Shown piece by piece: positions 1 to 11,255 of a stretch of 64,000 bases of DNA. Origin of the DNA: Duganella sp. 1224. Its GTDB lineage: Bacteria > Pseudomonadota > Gammaproteobacteria > Burkholderiales > Burkholderiaceae_D. Each line of letters starts with the position of its first letter. Position 1 is the first letter of the stretch. Below the pieces are notes generated by a model. That model was given only the letters and a program-made list of their open reading frames with translations. It was not told where the DNA came from and did no database searches. Position numbers and translations under genes: made by a program. Location: the NCBI RefSeq assembly GCF_013408245.1, contig NZ_JACBYS010000004.1, positions 248,001 through 312,000 on the forward strand, written 5' to 3'.

Positions 1-13
1 TTTTTGCTTGCTG

Positions 14-33
14 TTTCGCACAGGTGTGCTAAA
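14..33. promoter_or_regulatory. Putative TetR operator, copy 1 (imperfect palindrome)
   Basis: The site reads TTTCGCACA-GG-TGTGCTAAA, a 9+2+9 inverted repeat with one mismatch between arms. It ends 9 bp before the ATG of the TetR gene and has the same left arm and spacing as the perfect copy at 685-704 after that gene. TetR repressors usually bind such palindromes in their own promoters, so autoregulation is the likely role. Confidence 0.6.
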
Positions 34-42
34 GTTCCGCAC

Positions 43-660
43 ATGGATACGTTGACAGCAAAAAGCGAGGCCACTTACGCCGCCATTCTGGAGGCGGCGC
101 TGGACATGGCCGCCACGGATGGCATCGGCAAGCTGTCGCTGGGCGAACTGGCTAAGCGCACCGGCATCAGCAAGAGCGGCGTGTTTTCGCGCGTCGGCTC
201 GCTGGAGGCCTTGCAGGCCGCCGTGCTGGATGAATATGACCGCCGCTTCGGCGCGGAGATTTTCCTGCCGTCGCTGCAACAGCCGAAGGGCCTGCCGCGC
301 CTGATCGCCCAGGTCGACGCCTGGTCGCGCCGCGTGGCGGACGAGGGCTTGCGCAATTCCTGCCTGTACAGCGCCGGTGCCTTCGAGTTCGACGACCAGC
401 ACGGCCCGTTGCGCGACCGCCTGCAACAGGGCGCCGAAGCCTGGCGCGCCTCGCTGCGCAAGACCATTCTGCAGGCGATGGAGCTGGGCCACCTGCGGCC
501 GGATACCGATCCTGGCCAACTGGTCTACGAAATCTACAGCCTGATCGTCGGCCTGATCCACGATACCCGTTTCCTCCACGACGGCCAGGCGCTGCGCCAC
601 ATGCAGCGCGCCTTCAGCCGGCTGATTTCCACCTACAAGAGCTTTAACGACATCGGATAG
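43..660 (+). CDS. TetR/AcrR family transcriptional regulator
   Basis: A 205-residue TetR-type repressor. The N-terminal TetR_N helix-turn-helix covers roughly residues 8-55, with a typical GIGKLSLGELAKRTGISKSG recognition region. The rest is a helical ligand-binding domain resembling the TetR_C subfamily that contains LYSAGAFEFDD. The start at ATG 43 is chosen over an upstream in-frame TTG because the protein then begins just before the HTH and directly follows an operator-like palindrome. The ligand cannot be told from the sequence. Palindromes on both sides of the gene suggest it controls itself and the small peptide gene downstream. Confidence 0.88.
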   Translation: MDTLTAKSEATYAAILEAALDMAATDGIGKLSLGELAKRTGISKSGVFSRVGSLEALQAAVLDEYDRRFGAEIFLPSLQQPKGLPRLIAQVDAWSRRVADEGLRNSCLYSAGAFEFDDQHGPLRDRLQQGAEAWRASLRKTILQAMELGHLRPDTDPGQLVYEIYSLIVGLIHDTRFLHDGQALRHMQRAFSRLISTYKSFNDIG

Positions 661-684
661 CGCCACGCCCTTTTTTTGACCACA

Positions 685-704
685 TTTCGCACATCTGTGC
701 GAAA
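685..704. promoter_or_regulatory. Putative TetR operator, copy 2 (perfect palindrome)
   Basis: TTTCGCACA-TC-TGTGCGAAA is a perfect 9+2+9 inverted repeat lying 11 bp before the ATG of the small peptide gene at 716. It matches the element at 14-33. The placement over the ribosome-binding or promoter zone is that expected for repression by the adjacent TetR protein. Confidence 0.65.
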
Positions 705-715
705 CGGAGCCCACC

Positions 716-826
716 ATGAAAACCTTTCTGCTGATGTTGCTTGTCCTGCTTTGCCTGCTGTGGCCGCGACTGGGCCGCACGTTGCGGTCGCTCCCGGACC
801 GCAACGACGACTTCGTCCTGTTTTAA
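716..826 (+). CDS. Small single-pass membrane peptide (36 aa)
   Basis: An open frame of 36 codons starts at ATG 716, ten bases after a GGAG-like ribosome-binding site (cggagc). Residues 4-16 are almost pure Leu/Val/Met with a Trp, a single membrane segment. A basic stretch (WPRLGRTLRS) and an acidic C-terminus (PDRNDDFVLF) follow. Its TAA overlaps the stop of the convergent aldehyde dehydrogenase gene by four bases. It sits behind a perfect copy of the putative TetR operator, so it is probably the main TetR target. I do not recognise a function. Confidence 0.6.
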   Translation: MKTFLLMLLVLLCLLWPRLGRTLRSLPDRNDDFVLF

Positions 827-2256
827 CGGTATTGCGCGCGCTCGCCCAGGATGGCTTTCGGCTCCAGGTATGCCTCCAGGCCATACGGGCCAAACTCGCG
901 GCCGATGCCCGACTGCTTGAAGCCGCCGAACGGCGCCAGCAGATCGTCGTGGATGCCGTTGATGTGCACCCGGCCGGCCACCAACTGGTCCGCCACGCGG
1001 TTGGCGCGCGCCAGATCGGTCGAGCTGACGTAGGCTTGCAGGCCGTACGGTGTATCGTTGGCGATGGCGATGGCTTCCTCTTCGGTGTCGTAGGTCATGA
1101 TCGACAGTACCGGCCCAAAGATTTCCTCCTTGGCGATGGTCATCGATGGCGTGACGCCGGCAAACACGGTCGGCTTGACGAAGTAGCCCGCCTCCAGCCC
1201 GGCCGGCTTGCCCAGGCCGCCGGTCACCAGTTCCGCGCCCTCCTCGATGCCGACGCCGATGTAATGCTGCACACGGTCGAACTGCTTCTGCGTGACGATG
1301 GGGCCCAGCGCCACGGTGGCATCATGCGGATCGCCGACCACCATGGCTTCCGCCGCCGCCTTGGCCAGCGCCTTCACTTCCTCCAGCCGATGCGCCGGCA
1401 CCAGCAGGCGCGAACCGGCGATGCAGGCCTGGCCGTTGTTCATGTAGCAGGCCGCCACCGCGTTCGGGATCGCCTTGCTGAAGTCGGCGTCGTCCAGGAT
1501 CACGTTGGCGCTCTTGCCGCCCAGTTCCAGCGTCACGCGCTTCATGGTGTCCACGCCGAGTCGGGCGATCTGCTTGCCGACCGGCGTCGAACCGGTGAAC
1601 GAAATCTTGTTGATGTCCGGGTGCACGCTCAGCTCCGCGCCAACCACGTCGCCGCGGCCGTTGACGAAGTTGACCACGCCCGCCGGCAGTTGCGCCGCGT
1701 GGAAGGCTTCGATCAGCACCTGGTTCTGGCGCGCGCTCAATTCGCTCGGCTTGACCACCACCGCGCAGCCGGCCGCGATGGCGGTGGCCACCTTGTTGGC
1801 GATGAACCAGGCGCTCGAATTCCACGGCGTGATGATGCCGACCACGCCCACCGGCTCCAGCACCACCTTCGAGGTGTTCACGGTCTTCACGAACGCGTGG
1901 TCCTCCATGACTTTTTTCACATCCAAAAACATCTTGGCGGTATAGCGCGCGCGGTTGACGCTGGTATTCATCGGCCCGCCGTATTCCTCCACCTGGGCGA
2001 TGGCCGAGTCCTCGGCGCGCGCCAGCACGGCGGCGTGCAGGCGTTCCAGCATGGCGCCGCGTTCCGCCTTGGTGGTACGCGAGAAGGCCGGGAAGGCCGC
2101 CTTGGCGGCAGCGATGGCGCGGCGCGTGTCCTCGACGTCGCCCAGGCGCACCTGGCCGTCCCGCTGGCCGGTGGTGGGATTGATAAGATCGAACATCTCG
2201 GTGCCGTGAGGCGTGACGAACTGGCCGTTGATATAGATTTGATCGATGGTGTTCAT
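823..2256 (-). CDS. NAD(P)+-dependent aldehyde dehydrogenase family protein
   Basis: A 477-residue aldehyde dehydrogenase that would oxidise an aldehyde to the acid with NAD(P)+. Visible hallmarks are the cofactor-site segment ITPWNSSAWFIANKVATA, the catalytic Glu in VTLELGGKSANVI, the nucleophilic Cys in NNGQACIAGSRLLVP and the C-terminal EEIFGPVLSIM. Length is normal for the family. The start at 2256 (MNTIDQIYINGQ) is preferred to the longer open frame because it follows an AAAGGAGC ribosome-binding site and matches the usual family N-terminus. The substrate is not determinable. The gene stands alone, convergent with the small peptide gene and divergent from the DUF885 gene. Confidence 0.93.
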   Translation of the reverse strand: MNTIDQIYINGQFVTPHGTEMFDLINPTTGQRDGQVRLGDVEDTRRAIAAAKAAFPAFSRTTKAERGAMLERLHAAVLARAEDSAIAQVEEYGGPMNTSVNRARYTAKMFLDVKKVMEDHAFVKTVNTSKVVLEPVGVVGIITPWNSSAWFIANKVATAIAAGCAVVVKPSELSARQNQVLIEAFHAAQLPAGVVNFVNGRGDVVGAELSVHPDINKISFTGSTPVGKQIARLGVDTMKRVTLELGGKSANVILDDADFSKAIPNAVAACYMNNGQACIAGSRLLVPAHRLEEVKALAKAAAEAMVVGDPHDATVALGPIVTQKQFDRVQHYIGVGIEEGAELVTGGLGKPAGLEAGYFVKPTVFAGVTPSMTIAKEEIFGPVLSIMTYDTEEEAIAIANDTPYGLQAYVSSTDLARANRVADQLVAGRVHINGIHDDLLAPFGGFKQSGIGREFGPYGLEAYLEPKAILGERAQYR

Positions 2257-2446
2257 GACAGCTCCTTTGCTAGGTTGATGGAGCCATTCTAGGAATTCGC
2301 GCGCCGCCGCATCAGTGGGATTCCTGCCGCATGGTTGCCTGATTCTGCAATCCATGCCGGTGTTTTGGCATTCCGTCACAATTGCACAGCGCCTGGCCGG
2401 CGGCGGGACTACAGTGCACGCTCAAACTTCTTCACGATAGGCCGAC

Positions 2447-4231
2447 ATGACAACCACCACCCGCATCGGCGCCGCCAGCGCCCTGTTGTTTTCCCTGATC
2501 CTGGGCGTGGCCCACGCCGACAACGCCGCTCCCGACCTGGAAGCGCGCCGCGCAGCCCTCAAAAGCCTGCTCGACGAGCAGTGGCAATACACCCTGCGCA
2601 CCAGCCCCGAATGGGCCTCGCTGCTGGGCGACAAGCGCTATAACGATAAATGGTCCGACTTTTCGCAGGCCGGCATCGATGCCGACCTCCAGGCCAGCGC
2701 CGATTTCCTCAAGCGCTTCGAAGCGCTGGACACCACCGGCTTCCCGCTGCAGGAGCAGCTGAACCGCGAGCTGATGGTGCGCCAGCTGCGCCAGAACCTC
2801 GACGGCGCCCGCTTCAAGGACTGGGAGATGCCGCTGGCGCAGAACTCCGGCGTGCATATCGACACCCCGATGATCATCTCGGCGCTGAACTTTGAAACGG
2901 TGAAGGACTACGACGACTACATCAAGCGCCTGCACACCTTGCCCAAGCTGTTCGACGAAACCCGCGTGCAGATGGAAAAAGGCGTGCGCGATCACCTGAT
3001 GCCGCCAAAGTTCCTGATCCCGAAAATCGTCAAGCAGTGCGAGGACGTGGCGGCCATGAAGCCGGCCGATTCGCCGTACGCGGAGCCGCTGAAGAAATTC
3101 CCGAAAGACTTCTCGGCCGCCGACAAGGCGCGCCTGAGCAAGGAGATCCTGGCGGCGGTGAAGAACGACGTGGCGCCCGCCTACAAGAAGCTGGCGGTGT
3201 ACACCAAGACCAAATACCTGCCTTACGGCCGCAAGGACGTGGGCATGTGGTCGCTGCCGGAGGGCGCCGCGCGCTACGCCTTCAAGGCCAAATCGTCCAC
3301 CACCACGGACATGACGCCGGAAGAGATTCACCAACTGGGCCTGTCGGAAGTGGCGCGCATCGAAGCGCAGATGCTGGCCACCGCGCAGAAGCTGGGCTAC
3401 AGCGACCTGAAGACCTTCAACAAGGCGGTCGCGGACAATCCCGCGCTGCACCCGAAATCGCGCCAGGAGATCATTGACCTGTATCAGAAATACACCGACC
3501 AGATGTACGTGCAGCTGCCTAACCTGTTCGGCGTGCTGCCGAAGAATAAGGTGGAAATCAAGCCGGTGGAGGAATTCCGCGAGAAGGGCGCGTCCGCCGC
3601 GGCCTACATGCCGGGCTCCCCGGACGGCAAGCGTCCTGGCCGCGTGATGGTCAACACCGGCGACTTCGCGCACCGCTCCACCATCGACATCGAAACCACC
3701 GCGCTGCACGAAGGCGTGCCCGGCCACCACATGCAGCTGACCGTGGCGCAGGAGATCAAGGGCCTGCCGGACTTCCGCCAGCAGGGCAATTACACCGCCT
3801 ACGCCGAAGGCTGGGCGCTGTACTCGGAACGCCTGGGCGAGGAACTGGGCTTCTACAAGGACCCTTACAGCTACTACGGCCACCTGCAGGACGAGATGCT
3901 GCGCGCGATCCGCCTGGTGGTGGACACGGGCCTGCACTACAAGCACTGGGACCGCCAGCAGGTGGTGGACTTCTTCCACGCCCACTCGGGCATCGAGGAA
4001 GTGGAAGTGCAGAGCGAGACGGACCGCTACATCGTCTGGCCGGGCCAGGCGCTGGGCTACAAGATCGGCCAGCTGAAGATCCTCGAACTGCGCGACTACG
4101 CCCGCAAGGAACTGGGCGAGCGCTTCGACATCCGCGCCTTCCACGACCAGGTGCTGGGCGCCGGCGCGCTGCCGATGGATGTGCTGGAGACCCACATCAA
4201 GCAGTGGGTGGCCGAGCAGAAGAAGGCCTAA
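2447..4231 (+). CDS. DUF885 family protein, exported peptidase-like
   Basis: A 594-residue protein with an N-terminal signal peptide (residues about 1-24, cleavage near AHADN). The rest matches the DUF885 family: a helical body and the conserved metal-site-like motif HEGVPGHHMQ near residue 425, followed by YAEGWALYSERLGEELG. DUF885 proteins are related to zinc carboxypeptidases/metallopeptidases and often occur in this taxon as periplasmic enzymes or lipoproteins. No Cys lipobox is seen here. It stands alone and ends just before a REP-like palindrome that may act as terminator. Substrate unknown. Confidence 0.88.
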   Translation: MTTTTRIGAASALLFSLILGVAHADNAAPDLEARRAALKSLLDEQWQYTLRTSPEWASLLGDKRYNDKWSDFSQAGIDADLQASADFLKRFEALDTTGFPLQEQLNRELMVRQLRQNLDGARFKDWEMPLAQNSGVHIDTPMIISALNFETVKDYDDYIKRLHTLPKLFDETRVQMEKGVRDHLMPPKFLIPKIVKQCEDVAAMKPADSPYAEPLKKFPKDFSAADKARLSKEILAAVKNDVAPAYKKLAVYTKTKYLPYGRKDVGMWSLPEGAARYAFKAKSSTTTDMTPEEIHQLGLSEVARIEAQMLATAQKLGYSDLKTFNKAVADNPALHPKSRQEIIDLYQKYTDQMYVQLPNLFGVLPKNKVEIKPVEEFREKGASAAAYMPGSPDGKRPGRVMVNTGDFAHRSTIDIETTALHEGVPGHHMQLTVAQEIKGLPDFRQQGNYTAYAEGWALYSERLGEELGFYKDPYSYYGHLQDEMLRAIRLVVDTGLHYKHWDRQQVVDFFHAHSGIEEVEVQSETDRYIVWPGQALGYKIGQLKILELRDYARKELGERFDIRAFHDQVLGAGALPMDVLETHIKQWVAEQKKA

Positions 4232-4242
4232 TTAACTTAACC

Positions 4243-4337
4243 TCGTCGTTCCGGCGCAGGCCGGAACCCATAGAACGTATGCATGGCACAACGCATGCGA
4301 CGCATGGATTCCGGCCTGCGCCGGAATGACGGGGCGA
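4243..4337. repeat. REP-like inverted repeat between convergent genes
   Basis: Two near-perfect inverted arms, TCGTTCCGGCGCAGGCCGGAA at the left and TTCCGGCCTGCGCCGGAATGA at the right (about 4244-4264 and 4309-4329), are separated by about 45 bp. Each arm is itself a hairpin (CCGGCGCAGGCCGG). It fills the gap between two convergent genes. Such elements are widespread extragenic palindromes in proteobacteria, and this one probably serves as a bidirectional terminator. Confidence 0.75.
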
Positions 4338-4346
4338 CGGCATTAT

Positions 4347-5213
4347 TTACGGTGCCAGGCGCCGCAGATCTATTTTGGTGACCCACCAGGCGCGGTTCTG
4401 GAACGTGAAGTCCAGCGCGCCGATGGGCACCACCTTGCCGTCGCTGGCCTGCACCTCGCCGGGACGCGGCAACTGGTCGTTGTCGCCCTTGTTGTCGGCC
4501 AGGTAGTCCAGCGCCTGCATCAGGCGCGGATCATCGCGCTTCATGGCGGTGCAGATGCCATACTGGTCGCACACCTGCACCGGAAAGGCGATGAAGCGCA
4601 CCGCGCGGTCCAGCATGTCGTCGTTGCGCAGATAGTTGAACACCCAGCCGGCGGTGTCGCCAAGGTCGCGCGCGCGGGCCAGGATGGCGTCGTTCTCCTG
4701 CTGCAGCTCCACCCGCATCGAGCGGTTCTGCGAGAACAGCATATCGTTCACGCGCCAGCCGTCGTCTTCCTGCACCAGCACATAGCGGATCTGGCGGTCG
4801 TAGGCCGTGCCCATGTCCGGATAGACGTTGAAGGTGGCTTCCACCACGTTGTCATCCACGCGGCTGATCTTGAAGCTGGAGCGGTCGAAGTCCAGGCTGG
4901 GCGAGACGTCCTGCGCGTCGAGGAACACGTCGCCATCGGCGCCGTAGCCGCACACATCGTCGCTGCGCGACAGGCTGTAGCAAAGCTGGATGTTGGCATC
5001 CACCAGCGCTTCCAGATCCTTGGAGTAGAAGCCCGGCGGCACCTGGCTCGGTTGCCGCTTGTCCGGCCGCGCCAGATGGTCGCGATAGAAATCGGTGATC
5101 AGGTCCAGTTGCTGCTGCTTCTCGGACCACGCCTTGTCCGCCTGCAGCACCACCATGGCAAACACAAACAGGCCTATGCCCACCGGCAGCAGGCGCTTCT
5201 TATTGATCTTCAT
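4347..5213 (-). CDS. Membrane-anchored hypothetical protein, DUF3828-like
   Basis: A 288-residue protein with an uncleaved or cleaved hydrophobic N-terminus (residues 7-24, LLPVGIGLFVFAMVVLQA) and a soluble extracytoplasmic domain. The pattern of a helix with FYRDHLA, then FYSKDLEALVDA, then strands containing VEATFNVY and YVLVQEDDGWRVNDM resembles DUF3828/NTF2-like lipoprotein domains; that assignment is tentative. Its start overlaps the stop of the upstream AraC regulator gene by four bases (ATGA), so the two are probably translated together. No role can be stated. Confidence 0.7.
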   Translation of the reverse strand: MKINKKRLLPVGIGLFVFAMVVLQADKAWSEKQQQLDLITDFYRDHLARPDKRQPSQVPPGFYSKDLEALVDANIQLCYSLSRSDDVCGYGADGDVFLDAQDVSPSLDFDRSSFKISRVDDNVVEATFNVYPDMGTAYDRQIRYVLVQEDDGWRVNDMLFSQNRSMRVELQQENDAILARARDLGDTAGWVFNYLRNDDMLDRAVRFIAFPVQVCDQYGICTAMKRDDPRLMQALDYLADNKGDNDQLPRPGEVQASDGKVVPIGALDFTFQNRAWWVTKIDLRRLAP

Positions 5214-6112
5214 GGTGCGATCCGTAATTTCTTGATGTCCTGCATGGGCGGCGCGCCGAACAGGCGGCGGTATTCGCGGCTAAACTGCGAAGGGCTTTCG
5301 TAGCCGACCTTGTAGGCGGCGGTGGTGGCGTCCACGTCGCCGTTGAGCAGCAGCGCGCGCGCCTGCTGCAGGCGCAACTGCTTCTGGTATTGCATCGGCC
5401 CGATATTGGTCACTGCCTTGAAACGGTGGTGCAGGCTGGAGACGCTCATATTGGTGGCCTGCGCCAGGTCCTCCACCTTGATCGGCTGGTCGTAGTGGTC
5501 CTTGAGCCAGGCGATGGCCTTGCTGATGCCGCGGTCCTGCTGGTCCAGCACCACGTTCTGGTATAGCTGGCGGCCGTAAGGGCCGTTCAGCATGCGGTAG
5601 ATGATTTCACGCTTCAGGCCCACCGACAGGAACGCCGCTTCCGACGCCGGCGCCTGCAGCAGGCGCACCAGCTGGTACAAGGACTCCTGCAATGTCTCGT
5701 CGGTCTTGCCGATGAAGGCGCCGCGCACCGGCTGCTCCGAATCGATGGCGATGTTCGCTTCCAGCACGATCGCCGCGATCTCCTGCGGATCGAGCTCGAT
5801 GTTCAGCAGCAGGTACGGCGCGTTCGCGGTGGCGCGGATGATGTGGCCGGAGGCCGGCATGTCGACCGTCACTACCAGGTATTCGCCGGGGCCGTAATCG
5901 AGAATGTCGTCGGCCAGGTGCACGCGCTTGAGGCCTTGCAGAATCACGCAGCACGACGGTTTGAGCACGCCCTTCGCCACCGGCGTCGGGTGCGAGGAGC
6001 GCAGCAGGGACAGGAACGGTATCGCCGTCGCCACCTGCCGCTCGTCCACCGCGTGCTGCTGGACGATGTCGATCATGTGATCGAGGCGGGTGAGGGCGAT
6101 GTCGCGCTTCAT
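5210..6112 (-). CDS. AraC family transcriptional regulator
   Basis: A 300-residue regulator with an N-terminal AraC-type effector domain of the PF06719 kind (KPSCCVILQGLKRVHLADDILDYGPGEYLVVTVDMPASG) and two C-terminal AraC helix-turn-helix motifs (about residues 205-295: IKVEDLAQATNMSVSSLHHRF and AAYKVGYESPSQFSREYRRLFG). Members of this subfamily often control oxidoreductase or small-molecule stress genes; its target is not visible here. It is the first gene of a two-gene unit with the hypothetical gene at 4347 and lies 7 bp after uvrA on the same strand, so read-through from uvrA is possible. Confidence 0.9.
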   Translation of the reverse strand: MKRDIALTRLDHMIDIVQQHAVDERQVATAIPFLSLLRSSHPTPVAKGVLKPSCCVILQGLKRVHLADDILDYGPGEYLVVTVDMPASGHIIRATANAPYLLLNIELDPQEIAAIVLEANIAIDSEQPVRGAFIGKTDETLQESLYQLVRLLQAPASEAAFLSVGLKREIIYRMLNGPYGRQLYQNVVLDQQDRGISKAIAWLKDHYDQPIKVEDLAQATNMSVSSLHHRFKAVTNIGPMQYQKQLRLQQARALLLNGDVDATTAAYKVGYESPSQFSREYRRLFGAPPMQDIKKLRIAP

Positions 6113-6119
6113 GGCGTAC

Positions 6120-8966
<2,847 letters not shown>

Positions 8967-9060
8967 GGGATTTTTTGGCCTTTCGAGTCAACCCGTCACT
9001 ATAGCCGGGTTTGATTACTTGCGCCGGGCGCACGTCGGTTTGTGCGTACGCAAGCTAACA

Positions 9061-9076
9061 CTGTACATAATACCAG
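9061..9076. promoter_or_regulatory. Putative LexA (SOS) box upstream of uvrA
   Basis: CTGTACATAATACCAG fits the CTGT-N8-ACAG LexA consensus of beta/gammaproteobacteria with one mismatch (C for A in the last half-site). It lies 95-110 bp before the uvrA start, and uvrA is a classical SOS gene. It is 18 bp beyond the end of cobA, which is transcribed towards it. Confidence 0.6.
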
Positions 9077-9093
9077 TATTTTCTTGCGTTCGT

Positions 9094-9813
9094 TCAACTT
9101 GGCTGATGCGGGCGTTGTTGCAGCGCTTCGCCGATCATCACCAGCACCGGTCCCTGAGCCGCGTCCAGCCCGTTGGCCAGGCCGTCCAGCGTCAGGCGCA
9201 GGATGCGCTGGTCGGCGCGGCTGCAGTTTTCCACCACCACCACCGGCAGATCCGGCCGGCGGCCCTCGGCCAGCAGGCGGGCGGCGGTGGCGGCCGCCTC
9301 GCGCCCGCCCATGTATTGCACCAGAGTATCAGTTTCCGGCAATGCGGGATGATCGGGCTCGTCCGGCGCGGTGCTGGATGTAAAGAAGGCAACGCTGCGG
9401 GCGACGCCGCGGCGGGTCAGCGGCTGCTTGGTGGCGGCGGACGCGGCCAGCGCGGTGGTGATGCCGGGCACCACCTCGACCTCGATGCCCTCCGCCTCCA
9501 GCGCGCGCAGCTCCTCGTCGGCGCGGCCGAACAGCATCGGATCGCCGCCCTTGAGGCGCACCACCATCTGGTACTGGCGGGCGCAGTCCACCAGTTGCTG
9601 GTTGATGACCGTCTGCGCGGTCGAGCGCTGGCCGGAGCGTTTGCCGACCGACATCAGCTTCGCCTGGGCGCACAGGGCCAGCATCTCCGGCGTGACCAGC
9701 GCGTCGTACAGCACCACCTCGGCCTGCGCCAGCAGCCGCGCGCCGCGCACCGTAATCAGGTCGGCGGCACCCGGTCCCGCTCCGATCAAATAGACTTTCC
9801 CCAGCGCTGACAT
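9094..9813 (-). CDS. cobA: Uroporphyrinogen-III C-methyltransferase (SUMT)
   Basis: Makes precorrin-2 from uroporphyrinogen III by two SAM-dependent methylations at C-2 and C-7, the entry step to siroheme and cobalamin. The 239-residue protein shows the tetrapyrrole methylase fold: glycine-rich VYLIGAGPGAADLITVRG at the N-terminus, VVRLKGGDPMLFGRADEE and VVPGITTALA. It has no CysG-type dehydrogenase/ferrochelatase domain, so precorrin-2 oxidation to sirohydrochlorin must be done elsewhere. It is divergent from the cbi operon and shares its intergenic region. It could also serve siroheme synthesis. Confidence 0.95.
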   Translation of the reverse strand: MSALGKVYLIGAGPGAADLITVRGARLLAQAEVVLYDALVTPEMLALCAQAKLMSVGKRSGQRSTAQTVINQQLVDCARQYQMVVRLKGGDPMLFGRADEELRALEAEGIEVEVVPGITTALAASAATKQPLTRRGVARSVAFFTSSTAPDEPDHPALPETDTLVQYMGGREAAATAARLLAEGRRPDLPVVVVENCSRADQRILRLTLDGLANGLDAAQGPVLVMIGEALQQRPHQPS

Positions 9814-9875
9814 TGCGATCCTTTTTTAACGTGTCAGGACGAATGATACCGGCTGCGGGGCGGTTTGGGTTTCGC

Positions 9876-9905
9876 TTGGCACGGCTCCGGCCGCTAGTGT
9901 AAGAT
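9876..9905 (+). promoter_or_regulatory. Predicted sigma70 promoter of the cobalamin operon
   Basis: A -35-like TTGGCA (9876-9881) and a -10-like TAAGAT (9900-9905) are separated by 18 bp. The implied transcription start near 9912 lies just ahead of the riboswitch aptamer, the position expected for a riboswitch-controlled leader. Confidence 0.5.
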
Positions 9906-9912
9906 GCGATCC

Positions 9913-10075
9913 TTGGGTGCGCCGTTGGCATGTTTGTCACGGCGTTAAACGGGAAACCGGTGTGAATCCGGTGCAGCCCCCGCTGCTGTAAGCCAGACGA
10001 CTCCGTCATCACGTCACTGCCGTAACACGCGGGAAGACACGGAGAAGGATGAAGGCGAGCCAGAATACCGGCCCA
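9913..10075 (+). ncRNA. Cobalamin (AdoCbl) riboswitch
   Basis: The leader contains the conserved cobalamin aptamer landmarks in order: GGGAAACCGGTGTGAATCC, then GCAGCCCCCGCTGCTGTA, a variable stem, then the B12-box region (TCACTGCCGTAACACGCGGG, then GAAG), closed by GAAGGATGAAGGCGAGCCAGAA. The cobalt transporter operon begins about 130 bp further on at cbiM. In this class, B12 binding occludes translation or terminates transcription, so cobalt uptake and corrin synthesis would be shut off when B12 is plentiful. Exact ends are estimated. Confidence 0.93.
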
Positions 10076-10206
10076 AAAAGTCCAGCACCATTCCCCGGGG
10101 TTACGGGAAGCCGCTGTCGACCGGCTCTCCGCCGCCCGCTTTCCGTCGACCGTCCTTTCCGCTCCCGCCTTGGTGTCCATCCAGCCCATTCGACGGGAGG
10201 TTTCGA

Positions 10207-10890
10207 ATGCACATCATGGAAGGCTTTTTGCCGCCGGCGCACGCGCTGGGCTGGGCAGCCGCTTCCTTACCTTTTCTGGCCTGGGGCCTGCGCGCCATCG
10301 ACCGCGACCTGCGGGCGCATCCCGAGCGGCGCATGCTGCTGGGCGTGGCGGCGGCGTTCGCGTTCCTGCTGTCGGCGCTGAAGCTGCCGTCGGTGACGGG
10401 CAGCTGCTCGCATCCGACCGGCATCGGCCTCGGTGCGGCCTTGTTCGGCCCCGCCGCGATGGTGCCGGTGGGCTTTGTCGTGCTGCTGTTCCAGGCACTG
10501 TTGATGGCGCATGGCGGCCTGACCACGCTGGGCGCGAATGTGTTTTCGATGGCGATTGTGGGGCCGTTCGTGTCGTACGGCGTGCTGCGTGGCGTGGCGG
10601 CGCTGGGCTTTTCGCGTTCGGTGGCGGTGTTCATGGCGGCGTGCCTGGGCGATCTGGCGACGTATGTGACCACGTCGGTGCAACTGGCGCTGGCGTTTCC
10701 GGCGGCGGTGGGCGGCTTCAGTGTGTCGTTCTTCAAGTTTGCCGGCATCTTCGCGCTGACGCAGGTGCCGATCGCCATCAGCGAGGGGCTGCTGACGGTG
10801 CTGGTGGTGAACGCCATGGTGCGTTTCAACGCGCATGAACTGCGCGCGTTGCCGGTGATGGCGCTCGGCGCGCGGAAGGGTGGCGCATGA
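10207..10890 (+). CDS. cbiM: Cobalt ECF transporter, substrate-specific subunit CbiM
   Basis: The 227-residue integral membrane component that selects Co2+ in the CbiMNQO energy-coupling-factor transporter. The protein starts MHIMEGFLPPAHALGW; the N-terminal Met-His is part of the metal site in this family. Further hallmarks are LKLPSVTGSCSHPTGIGLGAALFGP and about six membrane helices. It is the first gene after the cobalamin riboswitch and has an AGG-type ribosome-binding site (gacgggaggttt). Its stop overlaps the cbiN start (ATGA). Confidence 0.97.
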   Translation: MHIMEGFLPPAHALGWAAASLPFLAWGLRAIDRDLRAHPERRMLLGVAAAFAFLLSALKLPSVTGSCSHPTGIGLGAALFGPAAMVPVGFVVLLFQALLMAHGGLTTLGANVFSMAIVGPFVSYGVLRGVAALGFSRSVAVFMAACLGDLATYVTTSVQLALAFPAAVGGFSVSFFKFAGIFALTQVPIAISEGLLTVLVVNAMVRFNAHELRALPVMALGARKGGA

Positions 10891-11255
10891 AGGCGCGTAC
10901 CGTGTTGTTATGTGCGGCCATCGTTGCGCTGACGGTGCTGCCATTGTGGCTGGTGAGCGCGCCGCCGGCGGCTGCGCCGGGGGGCGAAGCGCCTGCGCTG
11001 TTTGCCGGCGCCGACGACCGCGCGCAACGCGCCATCGGCGACATCGCGCCGGGCTACAAGCCGTGGTTCGCGCCGGTGTTCGAGCCGGCCAGCGAGGAAA
11101 TCGCGTCGCTGCTGTTTGCGCTGCAGGCGGCCATTGGCGCGGGCTTCATCGGCTACTGGCTCGGCCTCTCCGTCGCCCGCGAGCGTGCCGCCCGCGACAG
11201 CCAGGCTGCCGCGCCCGCGTCGGCCACATCGTCACAGGCTGCCCGTGCTGATTGA
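10887..11255 (+). CDS. cbiN: Cobalt ECF transporter subunit CbiN
   Basis: The small auxiliary membrane protein of CbiMNQO, 122 residues. Two membrane helices flank a periplasmic loop: helix one at about residues 5-25, then the loop with FAGADDRAQRAIGDIAPGYKPWFAPVFEPASEEIASLLFALQ (the IAPGYKPWF...PPSGEIESLLF pattern is the family hallmark), and helix two at about residues 78-97. CbiN is needed for CbiM metal loading. An Ala/Ser-rich tail of about 20 residues follows. It overlaps cbiM by 4 bp and cbiQ by 11 bp. Confidence 0.95.
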   Translation: MKARTVLLCAAIVALTVLPLWLVSAPPAAAPGGEAPALFAGADDRAQRAIGDIAPGYKPWFAPVFEPASEEIASLLFALQAAIGAGFIGYWLGLSVARERAARDSQAAAPASATSSQAARAD

